The notes under the pieces were generated by a model. It made no database searches. It was not told the DNA's origin and was given only the letters and a program-made list of their open reading frames with translations. This document shows, one piece after another, positions 1 to 10,330 of a stretch of 64,000 nt of DNA. The stretch lies in NCBI RefSeq assembly GCF_002994745.2, contig NC_037093.1, positions 33,023,884 through 33,087,883 on the forward strand, written 5' to 3'. The first letter of the stretch is position 1, and every line of letters begins with the position of its first letter. This DNA is from Rosa chinensis (taxonomy: Eukaryota > Streptophyta > Magnoliopsida > Rosales > Rosaceae). The position numbers and the translations under genes are program-made.

Positions 1-474
1 TCCTTTTGCAGCCTGAAATCACCAACAAATGGCAAACCAATCAATATCTTTATTCTGAATATGTTAAATATTCATTCTATAGCCTTATAATTAAAGTACT
101 CACATTGGAAAACTCAGCACCATTAAGATTTTCATTCTCCATAATTGAAACTCTTGGTGAAGACCCTTCCTCTGATCCTTCTGGGACAGGAGAAGGGGGC
201 TGAGGTGGAGAAACATATACCACTCTCAATTTGCACCCCTTAACCACATGTTCTGCCTCTTTATTGAACTACAAACATTCCTAATCCTCCAAATGAATAG
301 TACTCAACATAAAGAACCCACACACATCAGAATCCACAACATTGTGTAATGCAAGTACCACTTCTAGAGTAATTTCCTTTGGAGTTGCACCATCATTGGT
401 TTTTACACTCTGAAGGAGAAACTTGTCCTTGCATTGCATATCTGGAGTAGCCTCTTTCTGTGCTTGCACTGTAA
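1..474 (-). CDS. VAP27-like (VAMP-associated protein, MSP domain), partial, 3' side cut by window edge
   Basis: VAP27 proteins are ER membrane anchors whose MSP domain binds FFAT-motif partners at contact sites. Three minus-strand exons are visible: 474-359, 268-104 and the first bases of another at 12-1. All have AG acceptors (470s, 270-269, 14-13), and the two complete ones have GT donors (358-357, 103-102). Translation gives the end of the MSP domain (VQAQKEA...DMQCKDKFLLQSV, then a KEIT-type stretch), joining across the intron to FNKEAEHVV and a KLRVVYVSPP block, then a Ser/Glu/Pro-rich linker ending GAEFSNV. This order matches plant VAP27. The exons are open. The 5' exons (start Met and first half of MSP) were not found between 1555 and 2400, so the locus may have a long intron or be 5'-truncated. 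Recognition is confident; functionality is unknown. Confidence 0.75.
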
Positions 475-497
475 CTAAATCACAGCATACAATTTTT

Positions 498-515
498 AAC
501 ATTAATCTTTGTAAG
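498..515 (+). repeat. 18-bp target-site duplication, left copy (right copy 1537-1554)
   Basis: The two copies are identical over 18 bp. Removing 516-1554 restores a continuous intron sequence running into GTAACAAATTC. Confidence 0.8.
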
Positions 516-1536
516 ATCAAAAATTCTAAGGGTTATGCTCTAATTTTTTTTTTCTCCGAAAAACCCGGCGTCTCTTGGTCTAGGGTTTTGCAAAATCGAC
601 TCGTCCGGTGGTGTTCTGAATCAGTATGGGCTTGCCTTGCCGCTGATGAGTCGCTGTCGGACGGGTATTGACAGCTACTTTGCTCAGATTGTTCTAGAGA
701 GTGGCTTCGGCTCAAGGGACAGATGGCTGTCTAGTTGGGTGAGCACCAGATGCAGGCTCTATGCGTGGTGGTTGGGTTGTGCAAGGATGGCTTGAGCGGC
801 AGCGTGGGTTCTGCAGATCTAGTGACGGCGGCGTGGGTCGAATGGACTGAGTAGAGGTTCGGTTCCCAGGGGCTTTGCAGCTGCGCGGTTTTTCTGGCTG
901 ATTCGGCTTCGCCTTGGTGGCTGTAGGATGGTGCGATGACGTAGGCAGGTGTGGGACGTGGGATTCCAGCCGGCGAGGACGTGGGTCGGTGCAGATGGAT
1001 GAGGCGGAGGTGCTCCATGATCACTGCGCGTTTTTTGGAGATAGATTCGGGCTTGCTGCAGGCAACCTGCTGGACCTGAGTTTGGGCTTTCTTTTGGAGC
1101 AGCTGGGCTTCGACTTTGGGCTAGGGTTTTGGCCTTGGCCCATACTCTGTTATTTTAGTTTTAGTCTAATTTACAATTATGTTCCGTTTTCAGGGACAGT
1201 CTAGGCACCTTTGTGCATCTAGTTTTGCATTTGGTCTGGTCTTGTCGACTTAATTCTCAGTGGATCTAGTTGTACACCAATTGAGGTCTCTAGGCAATTA
1301 GATTTATTGGTTAAGAGTAGGATGAGAGGGCTGGATCCTTCTAGCGCCTCTGGCATAGTACCAAAGAGGGATCCCACTATGTATATGTATTGATTGTACA
1401 ATGAGTGGGTCTATTTTCTATGTACCATTGTGGGTACTACCACTATTTTTTTGTCTGTCTAAATGGAAGCGGAACGATATGTAATGGCCTATTCTGGCTT
1501 TTGATGAATTTAAATTCGCCCTACTGGCTCGATTAA
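516..1536 (+). mobile_element. Non-LTR retro-insertion (5'-truncated LINE tail or retrocopy)
   Basis: A 1,021-bp insertion lies between two perfect 18-bp direct repeats (498-515 and 1537-1554, beginning AACATTAATC). Duplications of that length are the mark of target-primed reverse transcription. The insert is more GC-rich than its AT-rich flanks. Its 3' part (about 1440-1536) resembles the tail of plant L1 elements, with a TTTTGATGAATTTAAA-type stretch and a short A-rich end. I see no reverse transcriptase or other conserved domain, so it is either a heavily 5'-truncated LINE or a mobilised retrocopy of unknown RNA. It sits just upstream (in gene sense) of the VAP27-like exon at 474-359, i.e. 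in an intron. Confidence 0.7.
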
Positions 1537-1554
1537 AACATTAATCTTTGTAAG

Positions 1555-2428
1555 GTAACAAATTCACATTACAACAAACACGACCAATACAACACAAATG
1601 AAAGAGAAAAAGCAACTTGTACAGAAACTATATTCGAGCAATATTTCTTGCACTTGTGCCAGCAGCCTGTCCTCAAACTCTGGCTTTTTCCTGGTTCATA
1701 CCAATAATAATTTCAAATACAAATTTTTATAACCTAACTCATACCACAACAAAAATCAAATAAATTTTATCAGAGAGGTTCTAGATTCATCACCAATTTA
1801 AAAAGAATTCTTTGTTTCTCATATGGTGCTCAAATTACCACAACATCTCAGCAAAATAAAACAAAGACGCAAAATTCAAAACAATGAGAAAGCAAGACTT
1901 GAAATTCCCAAAACTAAATCTCTTGGCTACTCGACCAAAATCCTTCAAAGCTGATGAGGAAACCTGGAAATTAACCCCAAAATTAAGTCTCTTGGCTACT
2001 TCACCTCTAAGATAGAAGTGGCTATCTTTCTTGTGTCTTTGATGCTTTTAAGCCTCCTCTGAAACTCTCCAACATATACACACATCAATTCAATAGTAAA
2101 TTTAGAAGAACCACTATACTTGATCAAATAAAAATAAAAAACTCAACGGCTTGGGAAATTGAAGATTCAATTTTGAAGAAGCCCACAATCAATTACCAAG
2201 AAATTGAAATAGTTTACCTTAGTATTGGGGGTATCATCGTCGTCGGAACTGGAAGATGCACAGGAGTCGGATTCAGCATTTCCATATCAGAATGAAATGG
2301 GGCTGTGATCATTAACTCCAAAGTTATCTAATTATAGATGATAACATACAACAAAACATAACAAAAGTTATGAAATAGAATCAGAAATTGTAAATAAAAT
2401 TACCATCTTTTAATTTCAAGTATTCTTA
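1555..2428. other. Intron-like / intergenic AT-rich stretch
   Basis: No convincing gene. The only exon-like piece is a minus-strand Ser/Asp-rich segment at about 2218-2290, followed by a GTAAAC donor at 2217-2212. It is too short and low in complexity to assign. The solo LTR at 2429 lies just to its right. Confidence 0.3.
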
Positions 2429-5022
2429 TGTCACGCCCCTGATTTTACACACATGAAAATCGATATATATCATCCCATAATTATACATGCGTGAATATTC
2501 AGTCATTAATACAAATACCTGGAACATCTTTCCTTATAACGAGTAAATACTGATGCCCTGAAACCATCCGAGTTAATATACACTCGCTCCATAGAGTTAT
2601 ATATTACACAAATTTACGAATTAAATTGCCATCACAAAATAAAGCGTAAATGCTCCTCAGAGCTTACTACAGAGCGGAAGTCATAACAATGGCAAAGCCA
2701 ACAAAATTTGCTTCCTAACCGTTCAGCTGCCTGTAGCTACCTTAGCTTCAGCCACGATTTTCCTGACCTGCAGGATTAACCCCTACACCAAAAGAATGGT
2801 GCACCGGGTTTCCACACAACAAAACCCGGTAAGCTTATGAAAGCTCGTATGAGTAACTCATGAACATCAATCAAAAACTCACACACATCAGCTAAAGGAA
2901 ACCATGCAGCCATGATTCCTTCTAACACTCCAAAACCTTTCCATCTAAAGGGAAACATAAATCACCGCTGTGACAATGTTCTATTTGCTAACTTAACCAT
3001 CAAGAAGCAATTCAAGTCTCATCTAGACAATAAAAGAAGAATACTCAAGGAATTCGCCTTGGTCACCATCTGTGACCTGTCACCATCTGTGACATGTGGT
3101 TCCAGACCCCGTCTGGTCTCAAATCAACATTTAGGTCACCATCTGTGCTCTATCACCATCTGTGCCCTATCACCATCTGTGACACATGATCTTCAGACCC
3201 CGTCTGGTCATGAAATCAAAAGTCAAGGTCACCGTCTGCAACCTATCACCATCTGTGATATGAAATCTTCTTAGATCCTATCTGGTCTTAAAGCTAAACG
3301 TTAAATAAGTCGTAACCGACCTAAAAACGTTACAACATCTAGCTTCGGCTTTCCTAACCCCTGCTCACCATCTGTGACTCTTGGTACAAGGATCAATACA
3401 TCTAGAATGAGTCACGCTTGACTCAAAAATGTAACATCAAGCTCAATACTTTTCAAACAATAGAAAACATCTTTTTCCACAATATTGTTCCTGAAAAGTC
3501 ACATTCAACAATAATATGAACACCATCATGCATATTATTATTCATCACAATCATCCACAAGGATATATATATTTCACGTAAATATATATATACATAGACA
3601 TTCGCTCAGGAATGCCTACTAATACCAACTATAGTTTGCAGTTAAATAATTAACGCCAAAACGATAATGGTAATTCTGTTCATAAAGAACCTTGTGAGAT
3701 TACTCACCTCGAACTCCTGCTGCGTCTTCAACAAAACACAAATCCGCCAATTCACAAATAATCGCCCACTATACTTCGTCACGCACCTATTCACATACGT
3801 TTCCAATTTAGTGACGATTCACATTTGATTTAAGTTCGAAACCCCCTGTTTTGAACTAAAACCCCCAAAGTGGCGCCAATCGAGGCAAAACCACATCCGA
3901 GACCTCCCAAGGTCTCCAGAATACATCCACGATCGATGTGACCAAACCACAAGTCGATCTGACGCTCGAATCCGCACGGATCGAATAAATCGATCGGTAT
4001 GAAACTGTAAAAATCATAACAATTCCATACGAACTCCAAAATTTGTATATTATATATCGAAACGCTCGTATCAACGACTAGAACATATATAATACCACAA
4101 ACAGTCCCATACATGGCTGGAACACTGCCGGAACGCCTCCACAGGTGGTGGCCCACCGCCGCCGGCCAAAACTCAATATTTCACAAAACTCCCAACATCA
4201 AAAAGCTTCATCTAAGCATGCTTGTGAACTTTCATAACTGGATCGAAGTCAGAAAACAAGCATAAGGGGTCGAAAACTACCTCACAAGATTTGAATAGTA
4301 ATCCCAACTGAGTTGAACCGATTTCCACGTAAATCGATCGAAACAAACACCATAGATCGACTCAGACGACCACCACGAAGCCAAAGAAGGAAACTTGAAG
4401 CCTTGACGTCGCCGGAACTGTGTTTTCCGGTCGGGTCCGAAAACTCCAACCTGGACCGCCTTGCTGCACCGTGCACGGTGGTTATCGCCACAATAGGATG
4501 CCACAGAGACGACCAGAAGGAGGAAACGAGTCGTTCTGTGCAGGTTTCACGGCTAGAGGTCGCCGGAGATCGCCGGAAAAGCCGAGTCGGATCGGCCGGG
4601 TCCAGGTTGGGTCAGTCTGAAAATTTCATTTCTGAAGGAGTCGACCGAGAGAGAAGAAAGAGTTTCCGGAAAAGGAAAGGGAAAAATGAAAATAATTTCA
4701 GATTTTCCCTATTTATACTAAAATGGAAACTTCTTCCAATAGCCATAACTTCCTCATACGAACTCTGATTGACGTATTCCACATGTCCACGAACTCGTAT
4801 CAACGCGCTCTACAACTTTCGTGAAGGAAGTTTTCCGAGAATCCCAACATATAAAAAGTCAAACTTCACACGACCCCCTAAACTGTGAAATTCGAATAAT
4901 TATACGTACAAAAACTATTCCGCTTCACATACAACCTATGAATAAAGTACAATAACAAATATTCGTACAACTGGTCCATTATTAATTACTAAAATTAAAT
5001 AACAGAAAACCAGGTCATCACA
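2429..5022 (-). mobile_element. Solo LTR 1 (2.59 kb) with TSD TCTTA
   Basis: Read on the minus strand the element starts TGTGATGACCTGG and ends GGGGCGTGACA, the TG...CA termini of an LTR. It is flanked by the 5-bp duplication TCTTA (2424-2428 and 5023-5027). No internal retrotransposon domain (gag, integrase, RT) is present, so this looks like a solo LTR left by recombination, or a large LTR of a Tat/Athila-like non-autonomous family. Its 5' portion shares short blocks with solo LTR 2 at 44777-47525, for example the TTCACG-AAGTTGTAGA region, so the two belong to related families. The ORFs within it are overlapping GC-rich artefacts. Confidence 0.75.
3060..3385. repeat. Minisatellite inside solo LTR 1
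   Basis: About eight degenerate copies of TCACCATCTGTGAC, interleaved with a second motif CAGACCCCGTCTGGTC, which is partly palindromic. Copies are irregularly spaced. Internal repeat clusters of this kind are characteristic of long plant LTRs. Confidence 0.65.
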
Positions 5023-5027
5023 TCTTA

Positions 5028-5770
5028 ACTTCTAAAATCATTCCTAATTTCCTACGGGGAGGAATAGGGTTGAGAGAGAAAGGCAGCAAACAAAAAGCAA
5101 AAATATACGGGCTTAATTGTGTTTATAAATTTTTATGTAGAGTAGATGTAGTGCAGTTATATAGATGGTGACTTGAACATGGAATATATGAGACTCTCAC
5201 TACCAAGAACAGATGATTGATCACTCCATCTAAACTGATCAAGTAAAAGTGCAGTATGACTCTACAAATCCATTAGTAGATTCTTGTACTTTCAAATTTA
5301 CCAAGGCTTTAGCAAGGAATAGGGTTTATATTTTTATAATATTTAATATAAAAGTTATGTATCAAAATTAGGAGATTATAAACTCTGAGAAAAAGCTATT
5401 TTTCATCATAGGAGAATCAAGGTGAGCCAGTATCTAATGAAGGCTTTTAAATTATTAACCACTAGCCTTCCTGCACGTGCGTGCGGAAGGACCGCATTTA
5501 CGCATGTGCATGTTACTGTTTTATTCTACATCATTAGAACATGTGTATTTTCTTTTTATCGAGATGAAATTTTATTCATAAATTGATACTTACAATCAAA
5601 GAGTATAGTGGCCTCATTAAAACCCGAACATTTCTGTGTATTCATTATGATTTTGAGACTGTTTATTTGCACACCCCTATTTTCTAAATACAACATCTAA
5701 CCTCTTGAAAAATTCTTGCCATTTTTCTCAAAATTTTCCTCTTTTACGGCATCATTCTTCCTTTTTTATA
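5028..5770. other. Intergenic; possible Helitron-like hairpin at 5462-5490
   Basis: No gene seen. At 5466-5490 a strong hairpin (CCTTCC/GGAAGG stem plus a GCAC/GTGC inner stem) abuts CTAG at 5462-5465, which on the minus strand reads as hairpin then CTAG-T, as at a Helitron 3' end. The usual spacer of about 10 nt is absent, so this is weak. Around 5550-5640 there is a minus-strand LINE-tail-like stretch. Confidence 0.3.
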
Positions 5771-6699
5771 GAGTTTTTATCATAGGTGGGGTCTGAACTT
5801 TCTCGGACCAGACAGAATTGTACCTGGACTTTCAAAGTGATCAACTAGGTACCTGGACTTTCCAAAACCACATCACTGAGGTGTTTTCGTCTATATTCCA
5901 TTATTCATCCGTTACGTGAAAGGGCAAATCAGACAGATCACTTAAATTGACCACTAAATTCAGAATTGCAATTAATTTTTAAGGTCAATTCCCGTTTACC
6001 CAGAAATCACATGTATTTTTCCCACTTACACGAACAAGTTTATATTGTGCCCATTTACACAAATCTTAGGGGAAAACACCTATAAGGGTAGTCTTTTCTA
6101 AACTAATGTCTAATATGTCCTATTCTGACTTTTGGGTCTAACCTTTGCTTTTTCATAGAAAATCATGTTCAAACCTTTGAGAAAAAAAAAAACTAGCCTT
6201 CAACATGTCCAAGTTTTTCACCTAATGGCTCCCTGCCTAGCGGTTACTTTAACAGGCGGAATCACTGCTGCTTATTTCTATCTTAGGCCTAGGCAATTTT
6301 TTCTAAGAAAAGGAAATTTTAATCCTAAAAATTGTATAGGAATAAAGGCAGAAACAGATATATTCATTTAAACATCAAACTAAAATTTAAAACATAATGA
6401 TAAGGTGGATGAGCAATCTGAAATTATTTGTTCAAACATAAATTACAGACTAAAATTCAGAGCCTCATTCTTCAAGTAAACAGCTAAGAAGCTGTTTAGC
6501 TACCCATAAGAATGATTACAGATACTTACTTAAAGAAAAAGTACTCCACACTTGGACTGAAAGAAAATAGCTTACTGCTACTTTGAGAGAAGATTTCTTC
6601 TGCTCAATCTATCTATTCTAGACTTAAGAAGATTGTTCTGATGGTAGAGTTTTTGATGCTCTGTTTTTCTCCCTTTTAAACAACTGAAACTAAAGCTCC

Positions 6700-6706
6700 T
6701 TATATA
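6700..6706 (-). promoter_or_regulatory. TATA box of the pararetroviral pregenomic RNA promoter (copy 1)
   Basis: CCCTATATAAGGAGC on the minus strand lies about 210 bp downstream of the ORF VI-like stop. This is the position and form of the caulimovirid full-length-transcript promoter. The same block recurs at 42157-42163 in the second fragment, which supports it being a conserved functional site rather than chance. Confidence 0.7.
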
Positions 6707-6918
6707 GGGAGCGGAACTCAAACCAAAATTCAAAACAAAGAAATGTACAGAACAACTCCGTGATTTTCTGCTTTCGTGAGTGCTCCTGATAATGGAGGTC
6801 GGTTGGCAAAAGCAGATTCTCTTAGGTGAAATATTTTTCACCTTGCTTTTCTAAAAAGCAAAGGCAGCTTTTGGGAAAAGTCCAAAATTGCTTTTCGGTG
6901 CTTTCTACACCTGCTGCT

Positions 6919-7917
6919 TCACATGTTCTCGTCTGTTTCTAAATTGTGGCCAAGGACAAACGAGTTGTTATCCATCCGGGCCATTCTGGCAGTAGTTGCA
7001 TTTTCTTTGACATCTGTATCTACATACATTTTGTAGTGGTTCTCATTTTCAAGATTTTCAACCCACTGTAAGCATGCCAGTGTCGAATCTATCTCCTTTC
7101 TTGTGAGAGATAGGAAGAGATCACTGCTGATTGCGTCAGGATGATCGTAAGCATTTATTATTGTTTTCTCTCCTGCTGCCAGGAATGTATTTCTTGTATC
7201 TTCCTCGATGATCTTTTTGATGTATTCAAGGGACATGGCCTTCATCCATGGAATGCTTGAATTTGGCTGGCTATTGTATCCAACACAGGCAAGCTGAAGA
7301 TATCTTTTTTGAATGATTCTTACATAATGATAAGGTGAAATGTATTCAACTTCACTGTTTGCTTTTTGAATCCATTCTAGAGGAGTAGATCTGAACTTCA
7401 GTCTTAGGGTGCATTCATTTTTTCTGACATTTTCGACTGTGTTGACGATGATAGGGGGAAGGCCTTTGAGATCATCATTTGTTTTGGTCCATAGATTATG
7501 GACAAAACCATTTTCAACAAGCCAAAGCTTGTGTTCTTGAGGATGTTCACTCTGAACATTGACTCCGTATCTTCCAACATAAGGTCCTGCAACAATGAAG
7601 AGGGTTGGAGGAATACATGCCTCAGAATTATGGCTTCCAATCAGATTATGAAATTCAAACCAATCTGATTCTTTTAATGCTATGATAGGAACTCTAGCAC
7701 TTTCTGGATCTTCAAGATAGTGAATTTTTTCACTTTTGACAGCACTCTGCTGTTTATGAACTTCTTCAAACTGTAGTCTGGCATTCTCATGGAGTTCTTC
7801 AGCTAATGCAAACAAAGTTGGGAACATAATACCAATGTTTCTTTCTTGAAAGGAAAATAAGAGGTTGTCTAGGATTGCCTTCTGGTGATACGATAATCTT
7901 CTGCCAGTTTTGAACAC
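6919..7917 (-). CDS. Pararetroviral ORF VI-like protein (possible transactivator/viroplasmin), remnant
   Basis: An open frame of about 330 residues, the longest uninterrupted one in the viral copy. It lies between the RNase H end (7963) and the TATA promoter (6700), the place of ORF VI in caulimoviruses and soymoviruses. That protein acts in the cytoplasm as translational transactivator and inclusion-body matrix. I recognise no unambiguous domain, so the name rests on position plus a weakly familiar central GRYGVN...HKLWLVENG region. No in-frame ATG is seen at its 5' end: the frame opens after a TGA near 7940, so the N-terminus is degraded or was joined to another frame. The last ~50 bp recur in the second fragment near 42420-42465. 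Confidence 0.5.
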   Translation of the reverse strand: MFKTGRRLSYHQKAILDNLLFSFQERNIGIMFPTLFALAEELHENARLQFEEVHKQQSAVKSEKIHYLEDPESARVPIIALKESDWFEFHNLIGSHNSEACIPPTLFIVAGPYVGRYGVNVQSEHPQEHKLWLVENGFVHNLWTKTNDDLKGLPPIIVNTVENVRKNECTLRLKFRSTPLEWIQKANSEVEYISPYHYVRIIQKRYLQLACVGYNSQPNSSIPWMKAMSLEYIKKIIEEDTRNTFLAAGEKTIINAYDHPDAISSDLFLSLTRKEIDSTLACLQWVENLENENHYKMYVDTDVKENATTARMARMDNNSFVLGHNLETDENM

Positions 7918-7962
7918 AGGATCAGCAAAGGTTCTTCATTCATAATTAAAAACATTTATAAC

Positions 7963-9534
7963 TCATGTTGGAGTTGATTTTCTTTTTGGCAAAGCAACAA
8001 CCTTCAACGGCCTTGATGAGTCTTTATCGTTTGCCATTTGAGACGGGCAAGCCAATCCTTTACCCTGCGATTGATCAGTTGGGGCTAGTCCTTTTGGACC
8101 TAGCAGAAACCTTTTAAGGATTTTTTCTTTAGGATCCTCTACAGGTTCATGTTCTTTCCCAGTTTTTTTGTTTCTGGGATTGCGACCTTCGTCATCATCT
8201 TTTCGGCTGAACATTGCCATTTCTCTGGTTAGGGCGTCTGGAAGATAGTTCTTGTTTCCTGCAATCAACTCAACATTATAATCATATTGGTTAAGAAATA
8301 ATTGCCAGTTTGCTAATCTTCCTCTATCAGCAGCTTTATCAAGTTTTAAATTTTTAAATTTTTTTACTCTAGCACAATTGGTGCGTACAGTAAAGAGTTT
8401 TCCAAGAAAAGCTGGAGCATTTAAAATTTTTTTCTTGACAACTAAAATTTCTTTTTCTCCTGTAGGATAATTTAATTCTGCAGGGCTGAATTTGCCACTA
8501 CAAAATTTACAGATCTTTTCAATGTTAGTTCCAGGAGTTTTTGCCAGAACAACACCGGACCAGTAATTATCACTAGCATATGTTTAGAGAATGATTTCAT
8601 CATTTTCCTCTGGTTGTTGGAGAAGAGGGAGATTTTTGCAGAGATTTTTTATCTGCTTCACAATTTTTTCATCATCTTCTGTGAAGTTCCATTTTCTCTT
8701 GGAACTTGTTTTAGGAGATACCATTGCTATTAGTCCTGAGATCTTGGGAATGAAATCTCTCCCATAGTTAATGACTTCTAAGAATCTCTCTAAACTCTTA
8801 GCATCAGGAATTCTATCTGCGAATTTTCAGATTTTCTCAAGGATGTGGGGTTGGAGTTTTATCACTCCATTCTTGATGTTTATTCCTAGGAAATCAACTT
8901 CATCGAGGATAAAGAAGATTTTCTTTTCACCTAGGATAATTTCATGCTGAACTATCAGCTTTACAACCTCATAGAGGTGTTTCATGTGTTCTTCTCTATT
9001 TTTGGAGAAGACACGGATGTCATCAATATAGACAACGCAGAATTCAGCAACCTGTTTAAAGATATCATACATCTTTCTCTGGAAGATTGAAGGGGCTTGT
9101 TTTAGGCCGAAGGGCATTACTAACCATTCGTAATGACCTTGTGGTGTTCCAAATGCAGTGATGGGAACACTTTCTGGATGCATCTTGACTTGCCAAAAAC
9201 CCAATTTTGCATCGAATTTTGAAAAGACTTTAGCTCCTCTGAGTTGGTTGATCAGGACTCTCACTTGAGCAATTTGATAACCGTCTTTAACGGTCTTCTT
9301 ATTGACATCTCTGTAGTCAATTACCATTCTAGCTTTTCCTCTGAGGTTTTCTGCATGATTTCTCAAGTAGAATGCTGGAGCATGATGAGGGCTAGTGGAA
9401 GGTTGAATTAATCTCTTGTTCAGGAGATCTTCAATATCTTTTCTGAATTCTTTCTGATCTTCCTCTTTATACTGAGGAATCACTTTGACATGACAGATGG
9501 CATTCATATCATGTAATCTTAATTCACAGACCAC
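7963..9534 (-). pseudogene. Pararetroviral reverse transcriptase - RNase H, broken
   Basis: The RT domain (9534-8827, ~235 residues) shows, in order, a PSTSPHHAPAF entry block, RMVIDYRDVNKKT, FSKFDAKLGFWQVKM, PFGLKQAPSIFQRKM and the catalytic YIDDIRVFSK. This is the caulimovirid type, distinct from Ty3 elements by its YIDD context and by the absence of integrase. The frame stops at 8827 and again near 8586. Downstream the RNase H part is readable (ASDNYWSGVVLAK, then LNAPAFLGKLF and AADRGRLANWQLFL), but the position of its first catalytic aspartate reads Tyr. The minus-strand frame ends at 7963. No copy here could be functional. Confidence 0.85.
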
Positions 9535-9563
9535 TGGGTCTTTTTCCCAAAATTTCTGAGGGT

Positions 9564-10205
9564 CTACATTGATATTCTGTTCAGGTAGTTTCTTGATTTT
9601 GTCAAAAGTAGGAATTTTCTTAGACTCAAGCTTATTCTAAAAGTGCTTGAGGTTATGCTCATGGATGAAACTAGCTTCTTCTTCTTCACTAGTTTCTTCT
9701 TCTTCTTCAGAAGATTCTTCAACAAGTAATTCTTGTTATTGTTTGATTTGGAGTATTGGTTCGAATTTGGGCTTGTAGGGGGTAAGATCACCACTATTTT
9801 GTTGCAATCTCTGATATTGAGTAGTGAAGTTTGGACCTACTACACTTTTTGCTTGTGTAAGCCGGTCTGCCCAGAACACCCATTCTCCTTTTCTGAAGCC
9901 TATTACTTCTTCATCTTGAATAAATCTCTGTTGGAGAATAAAATCATTTCCCAACAAGAAATCTGATCCTTGGCCTTCAGATTGCCAAAGGGTGTGGATG
10001 ACAAATGTTCCTCCACCAATGGTGATGTGAACATTTATTGCTACTTTTTTCATAGTCAAGTGGCTTCCATCAAACTGAATGCCAGTAGCTGTTCTTTTAT
10101 TATCTTCTTCCAGAGTTCATCTGGAATTGCAAATCTTTTTGCAAAAGTAAATCCTGATCCATTATCTACAAATGCATGTAGATGATACTTCTTGTGATCA
10201 GGAAA
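9564..10205 (-). pseudogene. Pararetroviral aspartic protease region, degraded
   Basis: Between coat protein and RT, a retropepsin-like stretch is readable: HLHAFVDNGSGFTFAKRF at about 10140-10190, then FLLGNDFILQQRFI (9950s-9900s), the flap/second half expected of caulimovirid proteases. The catalytic triplet reads D-N-G rather than D-T/S-G. A frame change separates the two halves near 10060-10130, and a Glu/Lys-rich linker leads into the RT. The D-N-G could be decay or a true variant; an intact relative would decide. Confidence 0.6.
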
Positions 10206-10330
10206 TTTTAATCCAATCTCTATGTAGTTACTGTATCTACTTGTAGAGATGATTTTCGAATGTTGAAACTCATTTTCTTGAGTTTGCTCTTGAGGGATGA
10301 ATGGTTTGCATTCTTCTTCTGGAACATTTT

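Noticed and set aside
3060..3385. Regular repeats that might suggest a CRISPR-like array
   Set aside because: Spacing is irregular, spacers are repeats themselves, and the host is a plant; it is an LTR minisatellite.
4277..4803. Several overlapping ORFs up to 151 codons on both strands
   Set aside because: They lie wholly within solo LTR 1, conflict with each other and have no domain.
5462..5490. Helitron 3' end on the minus strand
   Set aside because: The hairpin directly touches CTAG with no spacer and no 5' end was found; kept only as a weak note.
8827..9534. Reverse transcriptase as a Ty3/gypsy element
   Set aside because: No integrase or chromodomain follows, no LTRs flank it, and an ORF VI-like frame plus TATA promoter lie downstream.
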